Positions 44,140-59,100 of a DNA stretch of 64,000 nt are shown in pieces. Below the pieces are notes generated by a model, which did no database searches, was not told where the DNA came from, and saw nothing but the letters and a program-made list of their open reading frames with translations. The stretch is from NCBI GenBank assembly GCA_963965975.1, contig OZ014422.1:806001-870000 (forward strand), read 5' to 3'. Within the stretch, counting starts at the first letter, position 1; each line of letters opens with the position of its first letter. A program made the position numbers and the translations under genes. Source of the DNA: Xestospongia bergquistia (lineage: Eukaryota; Porifera; Demospongiae; Haplosclerida; Petrosiidae).

Positions 44140-47100
44140 TTAATCTTTAATATCATGTTCATGTTGTTGTTGATAGAATACTATAGCTTTCCATGTAGCT
44201 ACAGCTTGACCTGCTGTAATAGTCTGTGGGAACTGTTCTTCAAATTGAGGAGGTAGTCCCTCTAATCCGTAGTTATCCAAATGAGCAACTAATGTATCAA
44301 TAAGACTACAGACAATATTATATAAAGATCTCTCATAGTTTGATATAATACTTACAGCCACTCCTTTTCATCAGGGTTTCTATGACGGACATTAGTTTCA
44401 ATAAACTCATAAAGAAGGTTAAGTAGAGGAGGAATATCAACTTGTCGTAAGAACCTTCTAAGTTCCTTGTCTACATCTTTGTCTAATATTTGTAGAAAGT
44501 CTTGACCCAATGAGTCAAAAGGTTCCTAGTTTACATAAATATATAATACATTGTGTCACAGCATATATGATCTCTTTACTTGTCTGGATAGAGTGAGTGT
44601 CTTAGCAATTTGTACTGATATTGTCTCCCATAGTGACAAGATATGACCCAAACTACAATACTCCATAGCCTATATTAACTCAATGACTGTTAACATTGGA
44701 TATAGTTAATATACCTTCTTGCTAGTAAACTTTCTTTCCATTTTTAATACTTTCTTGACATATTTCTTTAGTTCTGTATTAGCATCAGTTCTTCCAGAGG
44801 ACAGAAATCCAATAACTATTTCTACTACATCAAGACACTCTCTTAGACTTTGCATTGTACGTAGTTCAGTAACTATCTCTGTTTGCTGTCTGGCACTGAG
44901 TTTGATCTAAAGAAGATACCAGAATATAACTAATGATTAGTATCTATCTCTATTACCTGTGGTGATACATTCTTCCTAATATTAGCAAATGTTTCAGCAG
45001 TATATACATCTTTTCTGTATACAACTTGAGGGATTTCTAGTTGAATAAGAGGTTTGCCATGAATAAAACGGTCCACTACATGTTTCTCTAATGCAGGGAG
45101 ATCATATGTGACATTTTGTCCTTTTCCATGTTCCAGAGAATAATGACAGTGAGAGAGAACAATAGAGATAAGTTGATGTTCATATTCCAAGAGATGACAG
45201 TGTTGTATATGACTAACTGGTACCTTGTGTTCTCTCCACATAATACTAAACACAGTAGTATCAGATCATACTGATCAAATGATATAAAACTTACTCTTTC
45301 TTTTGTTTCTTTTTCAATTGAGAGCGACACTTCTCTATAAAGTCATTGTGTACTTCAACTAGTAAATCAATTAGAGCAACTGTACATACTCCTGGACCAG
45401 TCAAGGTAGGGATGAGATAAGAGAGAGGAAGAGATTCATCCCAAGTAACTCTTGTCAAATATTCAGAGTCAACAGGAACACGTGCTAACAAAAATACAAC
45501 AGTAGACTGTGGTAATATCTGGTCTATAATACTTACAATGTTCTTTGAGTTTGTCTTTTACTAAACTCCAGGCATTTCTAACACAGTCAAGTTTTTCACG
45601 GAACTGGTTCCTTTTTAGTTCAGTATGACTTCCTGTAGTATATCAATAATATATTAACAAGGTAAGTGATTATTATACCTTTCCCTAGTTCTCTAATAAA
45701 TTCTCCTATAGTGTATTGAGCTACATCAGTTTTATCCAGTCTTCTGTGACTAAGTTCATACATTTGTTGTTGTAATTTTACAATACCAGGTAGATACTGG
45801 GTAGCTCGCAAGAGAGGCTCCTAATAAAAATAAGATATTAATGAAGTAATCTTTATATAATACCTGTTGTATGAACTCATGTAGGATAGGACAAGTATCT
45901 TTGTGTATCTGTAGAGTTTGAAAGAGGTGTTCCAATGTGATCCGAGAGCGATAAGTCCACAAGTGAGGGAGAATGTCCTTTGGAGCTACAGACATCCTTT
46001 CATGAATTACATAAAACAAACGATCTCGATCTATAAAGAGAAGAAGTTAGTATAATTAATTTACTAAATCAATTGTAACCTTCTTTCTTGTCATTTACAA
46101 GCAGATGTGTTGCTTGTTGTAATGTCATCTCCAATTTCTAAATATTAAGTTGATATACTACAATATTCATGTTAGTAATATACTTACATTTAATATAGGC
46201 TCAATGTAGATATTATTAAAACATCTCTCCCATTCTGTTCTAGCATTTCTAGAACCTAATGTTGCATATGTGGATACACCAGTAGCTACAGAATAATAAA
46301 AAAGATAATAATTTCATGAAATCTCTGGTCACTCACAAATGTTACGTTCCTCTGTGACAATATCTTTGAGTATCATATGTAAGATAAGACAAGACTCATC
46401 TTTACTCTTCCCTAAAGCTTGACTCAAGATATCAATATCACACTGTAAATGTTGCCAGAAGAAGAAAGGTAAATCTGCAGGTCTGACTTGAGCCTTGGTA
46501 AGATCTATTAGACCTTCAATAGTATGCTAATATAAAGACATCATTATTAACTATACATATTAATATTACTTATATACCTCATTGTTACATGATGCCCATA
46601 GTAATGATGTATGCATTAGAACTCTAACAATGGCACAGGCTGCTGGAGATAAAGTTCTTTCAGATGAAGGGACAGTTTCACGTTGATCAGGACGACCAAG
46701 TGCATAGCCTGTTTCAGTAGTATCAGTGCTATAGAATTGAATTTTGAATGATCAGAAAATAGAAACCAATATCTACTCACGTTCTAGCTGTTCTGTTGCC
46801 AGATGTAAGTTGATGATTTTGACCTCCAATTGCAGACCCACATTGTGGACAATTGTATCGCTGTGTTGGTTTTCCACACTAATGTAATAAGTGAAACAAA
46901 TATCAACCAATGAACATCTTATCATACCTCAGATACAAAATAAGGATGACCTCTAGGACATTCTGATAGGACATAACAATATTAGACATTTTGTTTATTC
47001 AACTCACCATAAAAAGCCCCTCCTATAGCAATTCTTACAATTGGTAGACTATGTTCTGGCATAGTAGGTAGATATGCTCCCTGCAATATCAAGGATATAC

Positions 47101-50100
47101 TGCAAAAATATTATATTGAACTACCTTTAATTCTCCTGGACTGTTCATCATCTTAATAAATGGTTGTAATATAACCAACTTCTCTTTACTCTGTAGTGCA
47201 GTAACTACATGTATAATTAAGTCAGTTAAGAGTCTATTCTGTGGACTCATTCCTGGTCTCAATAACATGGGTTCTAGTCTACCACAATAAGTATTGTCAA
47301 TAAGAGCTTGAGCTGTCCACATTAACTATAAATTAGAAATACTCAGTGACTGGTACTTCACTGATATAAACATACTGATCTGTTTAATATTTTACACCTC
47401 TTTGTTATTTCTGTCCTTATTTCATCCTTATTATAAAGTAAATCACAGTTCTCATAACATATAACTTACTATTACTTTCTTAGATTCATCAGTGAAAACA
47501 CAACTACCAGTGATTACTTGATAGATCCCTAACAACAGAGCAGGAGCATCTTTGGCACTAAGTCCCTGAACGGTCAGTTGAAAAGAGACAATTAAACATC
47601 AACAGGATTGTAGCTATAAAAATACCTCAGTAGTTTTTTGTAATTTATCCAATTCTTTACCATATACTGCATCAGTAAGAGTAGTTCTTAAATTTACATA
47701 AACTTGATAGATAACAAATGGATCATTAGTTTGTTGATCCTAGTTATAATATAATGAACACTATATTTAAAATATATATTATATTTACCTCATTAGATCT
47801 TTGTAGATGATGAGGTACTATCCATTGCATAGTTTGATCTGAAGTCAGGTTAGTTAAGAAGGAGACACCATATTGTCTAGCTAGTTGTTTTACTATGAAC
47901 ACACCAGGACCAGAATTATCAGTATTAATAATGTCATTATTACAACATCTTTTAGTAGCATCTAATAGAAGTTGTGTTTCATATGTATAATAACTCTGAT
48001 GTCTACTACTAGCTCCATGTTGACAGTGAAGGAGTTCAGCTACTACTACAATAGCATATCGTAATTTGGCAATCCCTTCTAAATATTGCAGATGAATACT
48101 TCCCTCAACAGAGGGAGCTGGACTGCTCATGATAACTTCTATACCCTCATTCATAACTTGGTGAGCATGTCTGACTTTATCATGTATATAACTGTATTGT
48201 TTATGGAGAACATCCTATAGAAAGAAATGTAATGCTGTATGTGTTATTGACGATCTCTAAATAGTCTACCTCAAAACATTGTATACATAATAAACACAGG
48301 CTACGATCATCTTTAATGATTTGTTGTGATCGTGTAAAGTAGTCTTCTAAATGTTCTATGACTATCTCAGTACTAAAAAGAAAGATATGAACAGATATCA
48401 ACATATATATGTAACTTACTTATGTTCTAATAGTAGTTGTAGTAAGAAGGAACGTATCACTGGTACTTTGTCTACTTTCTCTTTATCTGAATAACTGAAA
48501 TCTTTGGTCTTATCTTGTTCAGTGAACACAACAGTTAGTAGTTCTTTAATGAGAGCTGGTTCAGGTGGATTAGGTTGACCAAAACAGAGAGAAGACACTA
48601 CTTCCATAAAGAAAGATTTGCAGCAATCACGAACTTTTTTTTGCATGTTAGAACTATACAGAGTTCAGACACAACTATTTCAAGTCACATAACTTACGCA
48701 TATTTCAGTTTTTTGCCTGTATCCCTATCCAAAATTCTTAGAAGTTTTTGTAAGCCTAAAATTGTCTCAACTTTAGTGAAATCTGACTGTGTCTTAAGTA
48801 CCTATAGAAGTTATCATAAGCTTGAATTTTTACACAAGACTGGGAATCTTACTATTTCGATTCTGTTGGCATATTGTACAAATTCTATAAATCTGTTGTC
48901 ATCAAGTGAGCATTTTATTGCTATATGTTCAATAAAAAGTTGAATTGCCCTCACATGTTGCCAAGAGAGCCTACAAAAAAAATAACATGCTTGTCTACAT
49001 TATGCAGACATATACCTGATTTCTTTAGTAAGTTCAGTTGGCTGTCCTAGAGTTAAGATGGACTCAATAGAATTTTGGCACAACTGTAGTTTAATAAGTC
49101 TTTGAGGAATGCAATTTCTCTTTTCAGGACCCAATGGTAATGCTAAATTATTCTCATTGATGGCAACTTTAACAGCATACAGTGGTAATTCCATGTACTG
49201 TGAACTGTATTCTTCTATAAGAATATCAAATAAGATTATTGTGATTATACCAACCTATTGCTTTATCCAGTTGTACTAAGATACCAGGTATATGAGTAGT
49301 GAGTTGACCAAACCACATAATTTCTTGTTCATATTGATAATATACTACATGAACTGCAGCCAATTGAGAGAGAAAAGAAGAAAGACCACCAATGAAGTCT
49401 GGTCCTGTGATAATAGCATGAAGTGCCTTTCTAATGATCTAAATTATTTGGAACAACAAAGCAAATATTGACCATCAGCATGTCCTATATATAATAACCT
49501 CATATTCCTTTTTAGCCATATCTTCATTCTCATACGTTACTAAGTGAACACTTCTCAAGTAATCATGAAAATAAAGTTGGTAAAATTCAATCCAGTGTTC
49601 TTCTGACACTTCATTTAAGATAGATGCTACAGGTGTATCTGTCAAGATCTCACAGAGTTGTGTGTGGACTCCTTGTCTATGACCACCTATAGAAATAGTC
49701 CAATATAATGAAGATGTCACAGATATGTTGTATGTAGTACCTGCAGTGTGTTTAACACTCTCTAATTTTGAGTCAATGGCTTCCTTTACCAGCCAGAAGA
49801 AAGGAAATTGACAAGAGAATCGTTCCATAGCCGCTACTCCAGGTGTTCCTACTTTGTGGACAGCTGACTGGAAGTCATGATACTCTATTCCTCTGCCAAT
49901 TGAGAAACTCTCATAACTAAATTGACATAGTTTATCATCAGAGAATATTTGAAGCCACAACTGTTGTAATGGATTGACCTCTTCTTGTCTAGGATGACTA
50001 CAATTATAATAATAAGATAAACTGTGAATGTTCATATCATTAATATACCTAGGTTTTATGAGGTCTAAATTTGAGTAGTGATCTGTGAATGAGAGAATGG

Positions 50101-53100
50101 CTGCAAAAATTGGTACAATGATTTCATCTAATCTTCTCTCTAACACATTCTGAAAAGTTCCTCCAATTTGTAGTTTTTGACCACTCAATGCTTCCTTAAG
50201 TACCCACTCCTTGTCTTGATGTAGAGTGTCTCTCTCTTTTAACACATTTCTAATGTGTTTTACTAGTGCTCCATAAAAGGTATGATCATCTATTAAATAT
50301 ATCAATAATATGATGTCACATTATCATATAATTACCTAGAGGGTAAGTAGGATTCTGGGGAATCAGACTAAACAGTAATCTAACTCTACGAGCAGCCCAG
50401 TCCTTTCTAGTGTCATCATTCTCTACCATTCTAGCTACTGCAGCTTGAATACAGTTATATAGACGATAGCATTGACTATGATGTACTCTAGATGGTTTAG
50501 TCACTGGTGAGGTATTAGTCTCCATTGAAACATCTTCATAAAACTAGAGAAATGATTGAAGATGAATGTATTTTATCTTTTCTATATCCCATATCATCAA
50601 CTTTCAATTATTTACTTGTGAATTTAATTGGTCCAAATCTTCTGTTTCCATCTCTTCTTCCATCATATGTTGTTCTGCTAATGTTTCCATATTCTGCTCA
50701 CTAATGAGGTTTAATGACTGCTCATTTATTTCCAAACTTTCCAGATCTTCAATCTCCAAATTTACATTTCCCTTGCCTGGCCTTCTGCTTTCTCTTTCCC
50801 TCTTATAAGATAAGAAATTTCTATTATAAAACAGATCACTTATAGGAGCACTCAGAGCATCATTAAGAGTGAGTACTGTCTTAAGAGGAGCTCGTATATC
50901 ATCTATATGAGCTGATATCCAGGAACCTCCTTGAAATCCTACAAAAGAAGAACTGTGTTTGTCTGTCTCTCCAGCTTGACGAGGAAGATGAATGATGAAG
51001 AGAACATGAACAAAGTCTTGTCCCTTTTTCCACTGATAATTGGCTTTTTCTCTCTCATCATCAATACGATAACGAGCACAAGCTATAAGATCACCAAATA
51101 AATGTCCAGAATCACATTGGATTATTAGGAGTGTGTCCTTCTTGTTATGTTGAGAGAATGCAGGACTATGTGAAGTTCATAACTGTTCGTTAATATAATA
51201 TAAAATATTACCTAATTTTGTTACTGAAATCCATTTCTGTATCAAATTCTTGAAGTAAGAAACACAAGACCCGATCTTCTCTTATATCAATATGCTGACA
51301 TAATTCATTGAGCTCTTGACTAGACAGAAGATGACTATGAGTAGTTACCTAATAATAAAAGAATATAACATAGTATAATAATATTATAACTGACTTGTAT
51401 TAGAAGACCACATTGACCTGATATATGATTACCATTATGAAGATGATGAACAAGGAACTGGACAATAGAGCCATGATGTTGTTCTGAGAAATATATTTGA
51501 CTTAATGTTCTTTGATCATCAGCTAATGTTGTGTGATGTAATCGAATGAGTGAATCTGGTGAAGCCATTTGTAAGAGAATTATTTTGCTTCTAGTTAAGA
51601 CTGCCTCCTTCCATTCTTCAGACTCTTCATCTTGTTCTGGTCTCTCTTGATGTAGTTGTTGAGTAGCCTGGAAGATCACAGAGGCTGGAGTGTCATTTTG
51701 ATAACCAACAAAGGCATCTTGTTCAGTAAATCTTGGAAAGAATTAATTAATTGAAATTAAGATATTTTCTTACTTTGTATCTACTTGATTAACTTTACTA
51801 AATTGATGTACCCAGTTAGTGAGCTTAGTAAGCACTTCTTTCTGCCAGTCTAGTAATACTGTCTCTGTTAATACAAAGTGCTTCTCAAGACGATTAATAA
51901 GAGGAGTTGGAAACTTCTCATAAACTGTGGTTTTCTCTGCTATCAAAATGAGCCTGCAGACAATTTAATATATTAAACTATACAATAATATTATTTGTCA
52001 TACTTGAAGTCATTGTGTACACGACATTTAACTCTGTGGGTTTGTAGACCCAAGTCTACATAACGTTGACCTCCTCCCAAATGGATGTAAAACTGGTTTA
52101 ACAGGTCATACAAGCTCTCATACAGGTTTTCCAAGTTAAGGAGTATGACAGTACGACCCGTTTCCATACAAATCTTAATTTGATTGATGTTATGACAAAC
52201 TTGAGTGTATTCTCTGTCTTTTGGGAAAGAGCTACCAAATAAAACAAATGGCTCCATTCTTTGCATAATAGGTACATTTTCCTCTAATCCAAATCTCTCT
52301 TGATTGATTGTCATTCCTACCTCTTCATGAAGGTAGTGTTTGAGTACTTGTAAAGCAGCATAATTCTCTGTTAGGAATAAGAGATAACGGTTCTCTCTGT
52401 AAGAAAAAGAAAGTATTGATGGTTAAATACAATAACAAGTCACTGATGTACCCATGCCATGAAGTCTCTTTGGTCTGTAAACTCTTCCTAATAAGTCCAA
52501 GAGGAGAACAATCAGGAGAAAGAAGTTCATAATCCTGTGACACAAACAGTTAACATGTTGTAAACAACATTCTCATAATTATACCTCTTTACTCAAACCA
52601 GTTAGATCAGGTTGATCCTCAATGTTCTTCAAAGAATTTTTAAATATTTCATAAGTATCTAAATCTTCAAGACCTCCAAAATTTCTTTTTATAGCATGTT
52701 GAAGTTGAGGTCCTGTTGGTGGCTTTTTACTCTTTTCACACATCCAGTACAACATCTTGATGAGACTATAAGAGTAATAATTAATAGTGATGAAATGTTT
52801 TTAAAAATAAAATAACATTATCATCAGTAATGGTACCTGTAGAAATCTCTAAGACCAAAGAATGGTTTACTCTGTTTATCAAAAATAGCCTTGTAAGCAG
52901 CTGCTAAGGACTGGAAATAAGGATTTAACCTTCCTGTGACAGGATCATTAGGACGATTAGAACATATTCCTCTGAGAAAATATAGCAACATAACAAATTA
53001 AGAAGCTACCTCTACCTTGCAGAAAGTTCAAGTTCATTTTTATCAGGGTCACCACGAATTACCATAACTCCTCTGTTCATTTTAGCAGGATCTAGTGCCC

Positions 53101-56100
53101 AGTTTGAAATACCAATAAATGCAACACGTTCTTCACGCTCTATAATCTGATAGATAGTTTGAATACCTCACAATATCTTCATCAGGCTCATTGTTACCTG
53201 TTGAGAGTCATCAGCTCCCTCAGTACCATCTTCTAAAAGTGGATGTAGAGCTTTAAGTGGTAAGTTAGGAGAATCTTCAGCTAATCCAACTTCATCTAGT
53301 ACTACAACTGACACATATTTAGTTGTATCTTGTTTCTTTTGAAAACTCTTAGCAGTATTAAAAACTTCAATGACACTTTCAGGAGTGGACAACTGACTAC
53401 ATTGATATGAAAATATCTGAACCTATATTTTTAAAAGAAGTAGCATTATTATTTTGGCTTTTAGACAATTTACCTGATTGAATTCTTTCATTAATGTTTT
53501 TTCAGAAGATCTTCCCAACATAGAGTCAGCAACAATAGATTTGGCTAAAGACTTTGAACTTCCTGGTTTACCCACTAAGAAAAGAGGGATCCTTAACTCA
53601 ATACATATTGCCATCATAAAAACATTTTCTCTCAGAGCAGCATTCTTAGCAATATTTGGACCTAACTTCATGTTGTCTAAGAGAACATCTTGACACCTTC
53701 ATATATAAGAGAAACAATGATTTTTTAGAAAAATGTCTTATATTTTACCATCTTATTTCATTACAGAATTGTTCTGTTCTTCCAGGTACTCCTAGTGGAG
53801 CCTTAAACTGTTTTACTACACCATGTTCATATTCCTTTCTGTCTTGTAGTCTAGCATGATAGCAAACACTGACAGCTAATATTAAGGCACGAGATATTTC
53901 ATCAACTGCTGGCTTCATCTAAATGAAGAAATACTAATCAACAACATTTTTGATTGTAGTACTACCTCACCTCAGCCTGAGCTTTTTTAAGAACCTCTAG
54001 TGTAAACAGATGTTTCCTATCACAGAAATGTTTAAAGACAATCATTACTCGTTCAATATCTCTCAAACTAACAAAACTGCACTCATCCTAAGTAATGATC
54101 AATCTTTTTAGAAATACAATTTATATGCTCACATCTTTCTCTCTCATATAACCCTGTGACCAAGCCAGTACATCTGCCACTGCATTGATAACTTGTCCAC
54201 TAACTCCTGATATGGCTTGACATCTATCACAAACTATTTGTCTAATATAGTCCTTCTCTGTTGCATTGTTTAGTTGACCAAAGTCATATACCAGAGGTCT
54301 CATACTGGGAGGTAAGTCAAGTACTCTGTACACTAGCTCACGAAGAGGGATTGTACCTATGATACAGAAGGGTCAATTATATACTGTATATTTCTCAATA
54401 TATACATACCTAACTTATGTTGTGTTTCAGTAGCTTTAACATAAAAACCTAATCCTGCAGACTCTAGTTTCTTAATCATATCATCAGTGTGTCTACAGGA
54501 AATAACAATCAATAAATTATATGTAGAGTCCATAACTTTTACTTTCTATAAGGATTACAAGCAGCAATGAACTTGACATCAGCCTTGATAGATCTACCAT
54601 GAATACGACGATCACACATAACTTCTTTGATCAGTCCAATAGCTTCAGTTGTGTTAGCCTCATCAAAAAACAGTACAGTATCAACTTCATGATCTTTTCT
54701 GTTACTCTGAGCAATTTCTTCAGCTTCTTCTACTTTCTTTACTATATCATTCTCTGTAGTACCTCCATGAATCTAAGTCATTAATATTAGTAGCACTGTA
54801 ATAGCATTAACAGTAATGATGATACCTTCATAATGAGCATATTTTTTACATGTTCTCCTCCTTGTCTACATCCTTGAGCAGCAAGACCACACATATATCT
54901 GATGAGACGAGTCTTGCCACATCCAGTCTCACCTATAATAACTACTGGAATATTACATCTAAAGAATAGTAAATGACAATGTCCAGTCATTACAGACATA
55001 CCTAAATCTCATGTGGATTGCCATTATTTTGATGACATTGTCTACAGTTAGAACATATGTAGGATCTGGATCAAGACTCCATTCTAGACCCATCACCATT
55101 CCTATCTTCTGTATCATTATATCTTTACCCCAAGCTTGATAGTTCTCTGATAAATTAACTTGATTATGTTGAAGACCAGTATATAACTGAGGAGTTAAAG
55201 CTGCTGCCTCAATAACTACATTTTTAACAGGATCTCGAAGGTCTCCATTACGAGTGGCATTAAATCCTACAAAAGTAATACTCATGCCATCTTCATTAAA
55301 GAAAAGATAGGGATGGTAGCTAAAATAAGAAATTTGTAAGTTATTGTGGTTGTCAATGTGTTTACTTTTGTTCCCATTTTTTTCTCATATCAATTTGATA
55401 TTCCTCAAGTTGTTCATGATCAACAATTACTTCCTCATTCTCTGTAGCTACTTCACCTTTCAATGAGGAAGTGGCAAAGTCCTAACAGTATTATAAAGAA
55501 ATCTATCATTAACAATGTAGATTGTCAATGTCATTACTTTAGACATTCTAATCATAAACTTCACTACAAATGTCTTCAGTCCAGACAATACATCTCCAAC
55601 TATGTCTTCATTACAGAGAAAAGAATTTTCACAGTTTTTTAGCTGGGTGTCTAAAAATCCAACAAAGTGTCTCAATTCTGACCAAGAAGGATCTCTTACT
55701 CCACATTGACTGTCATTACAACATCAATATATAAATTTAAATTAAAGTTTTAAAGGCCTTTTTGTTAACTTACGATAAAAGTATTTGCAGACATTCAATA
55801 GGTTTTCCCTCGACTGACTGTAGTCTGTAAGAAAATCTATCTAAAGGTACATGTCCTACATGTCTACGTAAATATTGGTGGACTCGCTGAAAGATAGGAC
55901 TCCTGAACTCTCCAGTATCCATACTACATTTCAGGGAATCTGTAACAAGATATATTACTAAATACAAAGTGATCTTTACTAACTATCTAATTCATTGTGT
56001 AACATCTGTAATACATTTCTTGGTGAGAGACACTCCATTGTTGGTAAAATATCAAGTAGAGAAATAGTACATTTAGCAACTTTAACTTCACTCTGTAATA

Positions 56101-59100
56101 TTGTAATTGAAATAACAAGAATTAAAATCACTGTCACCTTTGGTACTGTCACTTCAATAGCATATAGGTGAGCAGGATGACATCTCCACATTCTACCCTG
56201 ACTGTCACAGACTGCTTGAAGTATTAATAAAGAAAACAATACAGAGTCAACTTGTCTTAATACCTATTGAGTTGTTGTAAAAATATCATCAGTTAAAGAG
56301 ACTTAGAGAATCTTACACTAGGTGAGATATCTATATGAAAGATGATTGCCTGTCTACTGTCTTGATCAGTCATCTTCTCAAATGGATGTTTGAGTGCTTG
56401 TACAATGGTATCAAATGTGACCTTTGGACCATGAACTGGTATTATAACATGGTGAGGTCCTTTTCGAGTCTTGGCTTGTAATTCCTCTTTCAAACGTTGA
56501 ATATATAATGACTTGCCCATGCCTGCCCTCTCTGATTTAACCACACGTACATAAGAGCTAGTTTGAGAAAATAACATTGGAAATATTAAAAATTCTTACT
56601 TTTCTGGATCAACAACAGAAGCTAGTATTCTTTGTCCTTTAAGTCCATTATGAGGCCAATTAATAAAATGAGTTATAAGATATTGAGAGAAGGTTTGAAC
56701 AGAGTGAAGAGTAGTAAAAGGTCGACGATATAATTGTAACTTAGAAATCATGTGAGATTTATCTTCCTCTTCATTACTACATATAATCACTAACTTGTAG
56801 GCTGGGAGGTAAAAGTCACGAACAGTGTCAATATTGGTATTGTATGAACTTACGTTTTTGTCCTTGTGAGAATTCAAATAAAGTTCTCAGTGCCTTATCA
56901 CAAACTTGATAGGATAACAACTCAGCATGAACTAGACAGAATATTCTGAAGTGGTTAGGATCTCCCATAGCTCTCTTCCATAGTAAAGTCACTTCTTCAT
57001 CTGTAGTGTGTTCACTACATATAAGAACTTCTTCATGAGTAGGAAATGGTAGTTTATCATCCTCCATATAAAGAGACAAGACAGTCTTTAGAACAGTATC
57101 TTTGTGAGAAATATTGTAATGATATCAGGATGATAAATGAGGATACCTGGAGTGGCCACAAGTAAGTTTGGTTCACCTTTTTTAAGTATATCAGAAAATG
57201 GTCTGTTCTGATTAACTGGAGCTAAAAGAGAAACATCAATTATTATTTTACATTTTGTTTATTTACCTCTGGAGTTGTTACTGAGTTGTTGTAGAACCAT
57301 ACCTAGCTCCAATATTGAAAGATATTTTTTAATAGAACTATCACTGCACACAATCTCCACATCAGCACTATTAAAGTGACTTTATAGTTTTGTTATTTGT
57401 ACATTTGTCACTAACTTACAAGCCATAAGATACACCACTTTGTTGACGATTGTACCTTTCTTCTTCTAGAGCCATTCCGCTATCTTCAATTATAAGATCA
57501 TGAGATGTACTCCTTGGAAATAGTTCACTAAATTCTTCAGAGTCCTCCATAATATACTCCATTGCTTTCTGTGTGTTGTCTGGATAGAGTTCTGCAGCAG
57601 TTTTACACTCTTCTAAAAAAAATCCTGCCTTCATCAACTCTTTGACAACAGGATGGTTTTCATCAATTGGTATTTGCTCCCTAATTGTAACTTTAGGCAA
57701 TAGTGACTTTGAATGTGGTTTAACTTGTGGTTCAATATTCATCAGTGGTTCAATGAGATCTATGACACTTGATTCATCTATTGCCATAACTTCATTCTCA
57801 TCTTCTGATTGTAACTGTTCATCATCACTAGGAACACTGTAAGGATCTGTCTTAATGTCACTGTCTACATCACTGTCAGAGAAATTAAAGTTTTCTTCAT
57901 GTTCATTGCACCAGGCTTCAACTGCTTCTTCTATATCAGATTTTGCACACCTTTCCAAAGCAAGGAGAATAAGTTTTCTTGAATACCCATATGACTCCTT
58001 CAAATTAGCTAAAATGGCTTTCTGTTTATCAGTAAGATCATCTTCATTTAATCGAGATTGAGGACCAGATGGAACTTTTTCAGTTTCCATAATGTGCTCC
58101 AAAACTCCAGATGTCATTGATGAAATTTTATTGTCTGATAATGTTTCATTATTGATCTCAGTAACTGGTGTAAAGATATTGTGTGACATATTTTGTGTAG
58201 TTAGGTTGACTGGTATAATGGCTTCTTGTCTGTATGAGGAGTGAGATGTAGTTTGTCTGTCAAAAGTAGACTCAGTAAGTTCTTGTTCTTGAATTATAGC
58301 ACAAACAACTTGTACTTCATCTTTAACTAAATTAGAAGTGATCTCTCTTGAGAGACATTGAAGAAGTGACATCGCCTCTGACTTGACTGGTTTAGTAGAA
58401 TTGAGACTGGTCTTAAACTGACCCAGTTCTTCTCTTAGAGACAGTAGTTGAGGAGTGGTAAAATAATTGAGTTCATAGAATTGGTCTTTATGATCTGATA
58501 ACTCATTCTTCCAATTCTCTAAATCCTTTTCCATTTCACTAGCTTGATATTTTAGTACTTGTACAACATTGTCAATAGCACAAGGAAACAGCATACTCCA
58601 TCCAATATATTTATCATTACCAGATTGTTGCAATGATATCAAAACATCAGCAATACGACAAACACTATGAAAGATCTATGAAGAGCAGAGGTAAATAAAA
58701 GCTATCACATAAACTCAATATGCCTTACATCAAGAAATAAATCCACTTCTTCTCGTTCTTCAGATTCTCTTCCAGTAATTAATACTAATTTACTCTCTAG
58801 ATCCCTCACTTCATCTAAAGTGTACTGTAATTTGTGTATTCTCTTTGTCTTAGACTGTCTCAATCTCAAGTGAATAACTTCTGATCTATTTGTAAGAATT
58901 CCCTTTCTTGAAGTACCAATCTCATACAAGCCATAAGTGATAATATTTTTCATTTGACCAAATGAAGTAATCTCAACAGATCCTTGTGTCTCTTTTACAG
59001 ATTGATACCAATCAATTTCATGTTCACAGGTTCTCTAGTAAAGAAATCATATTAAAAAGTAGGCAACAAATTTTATTACTTTACCATCATTTCTGGTAGA

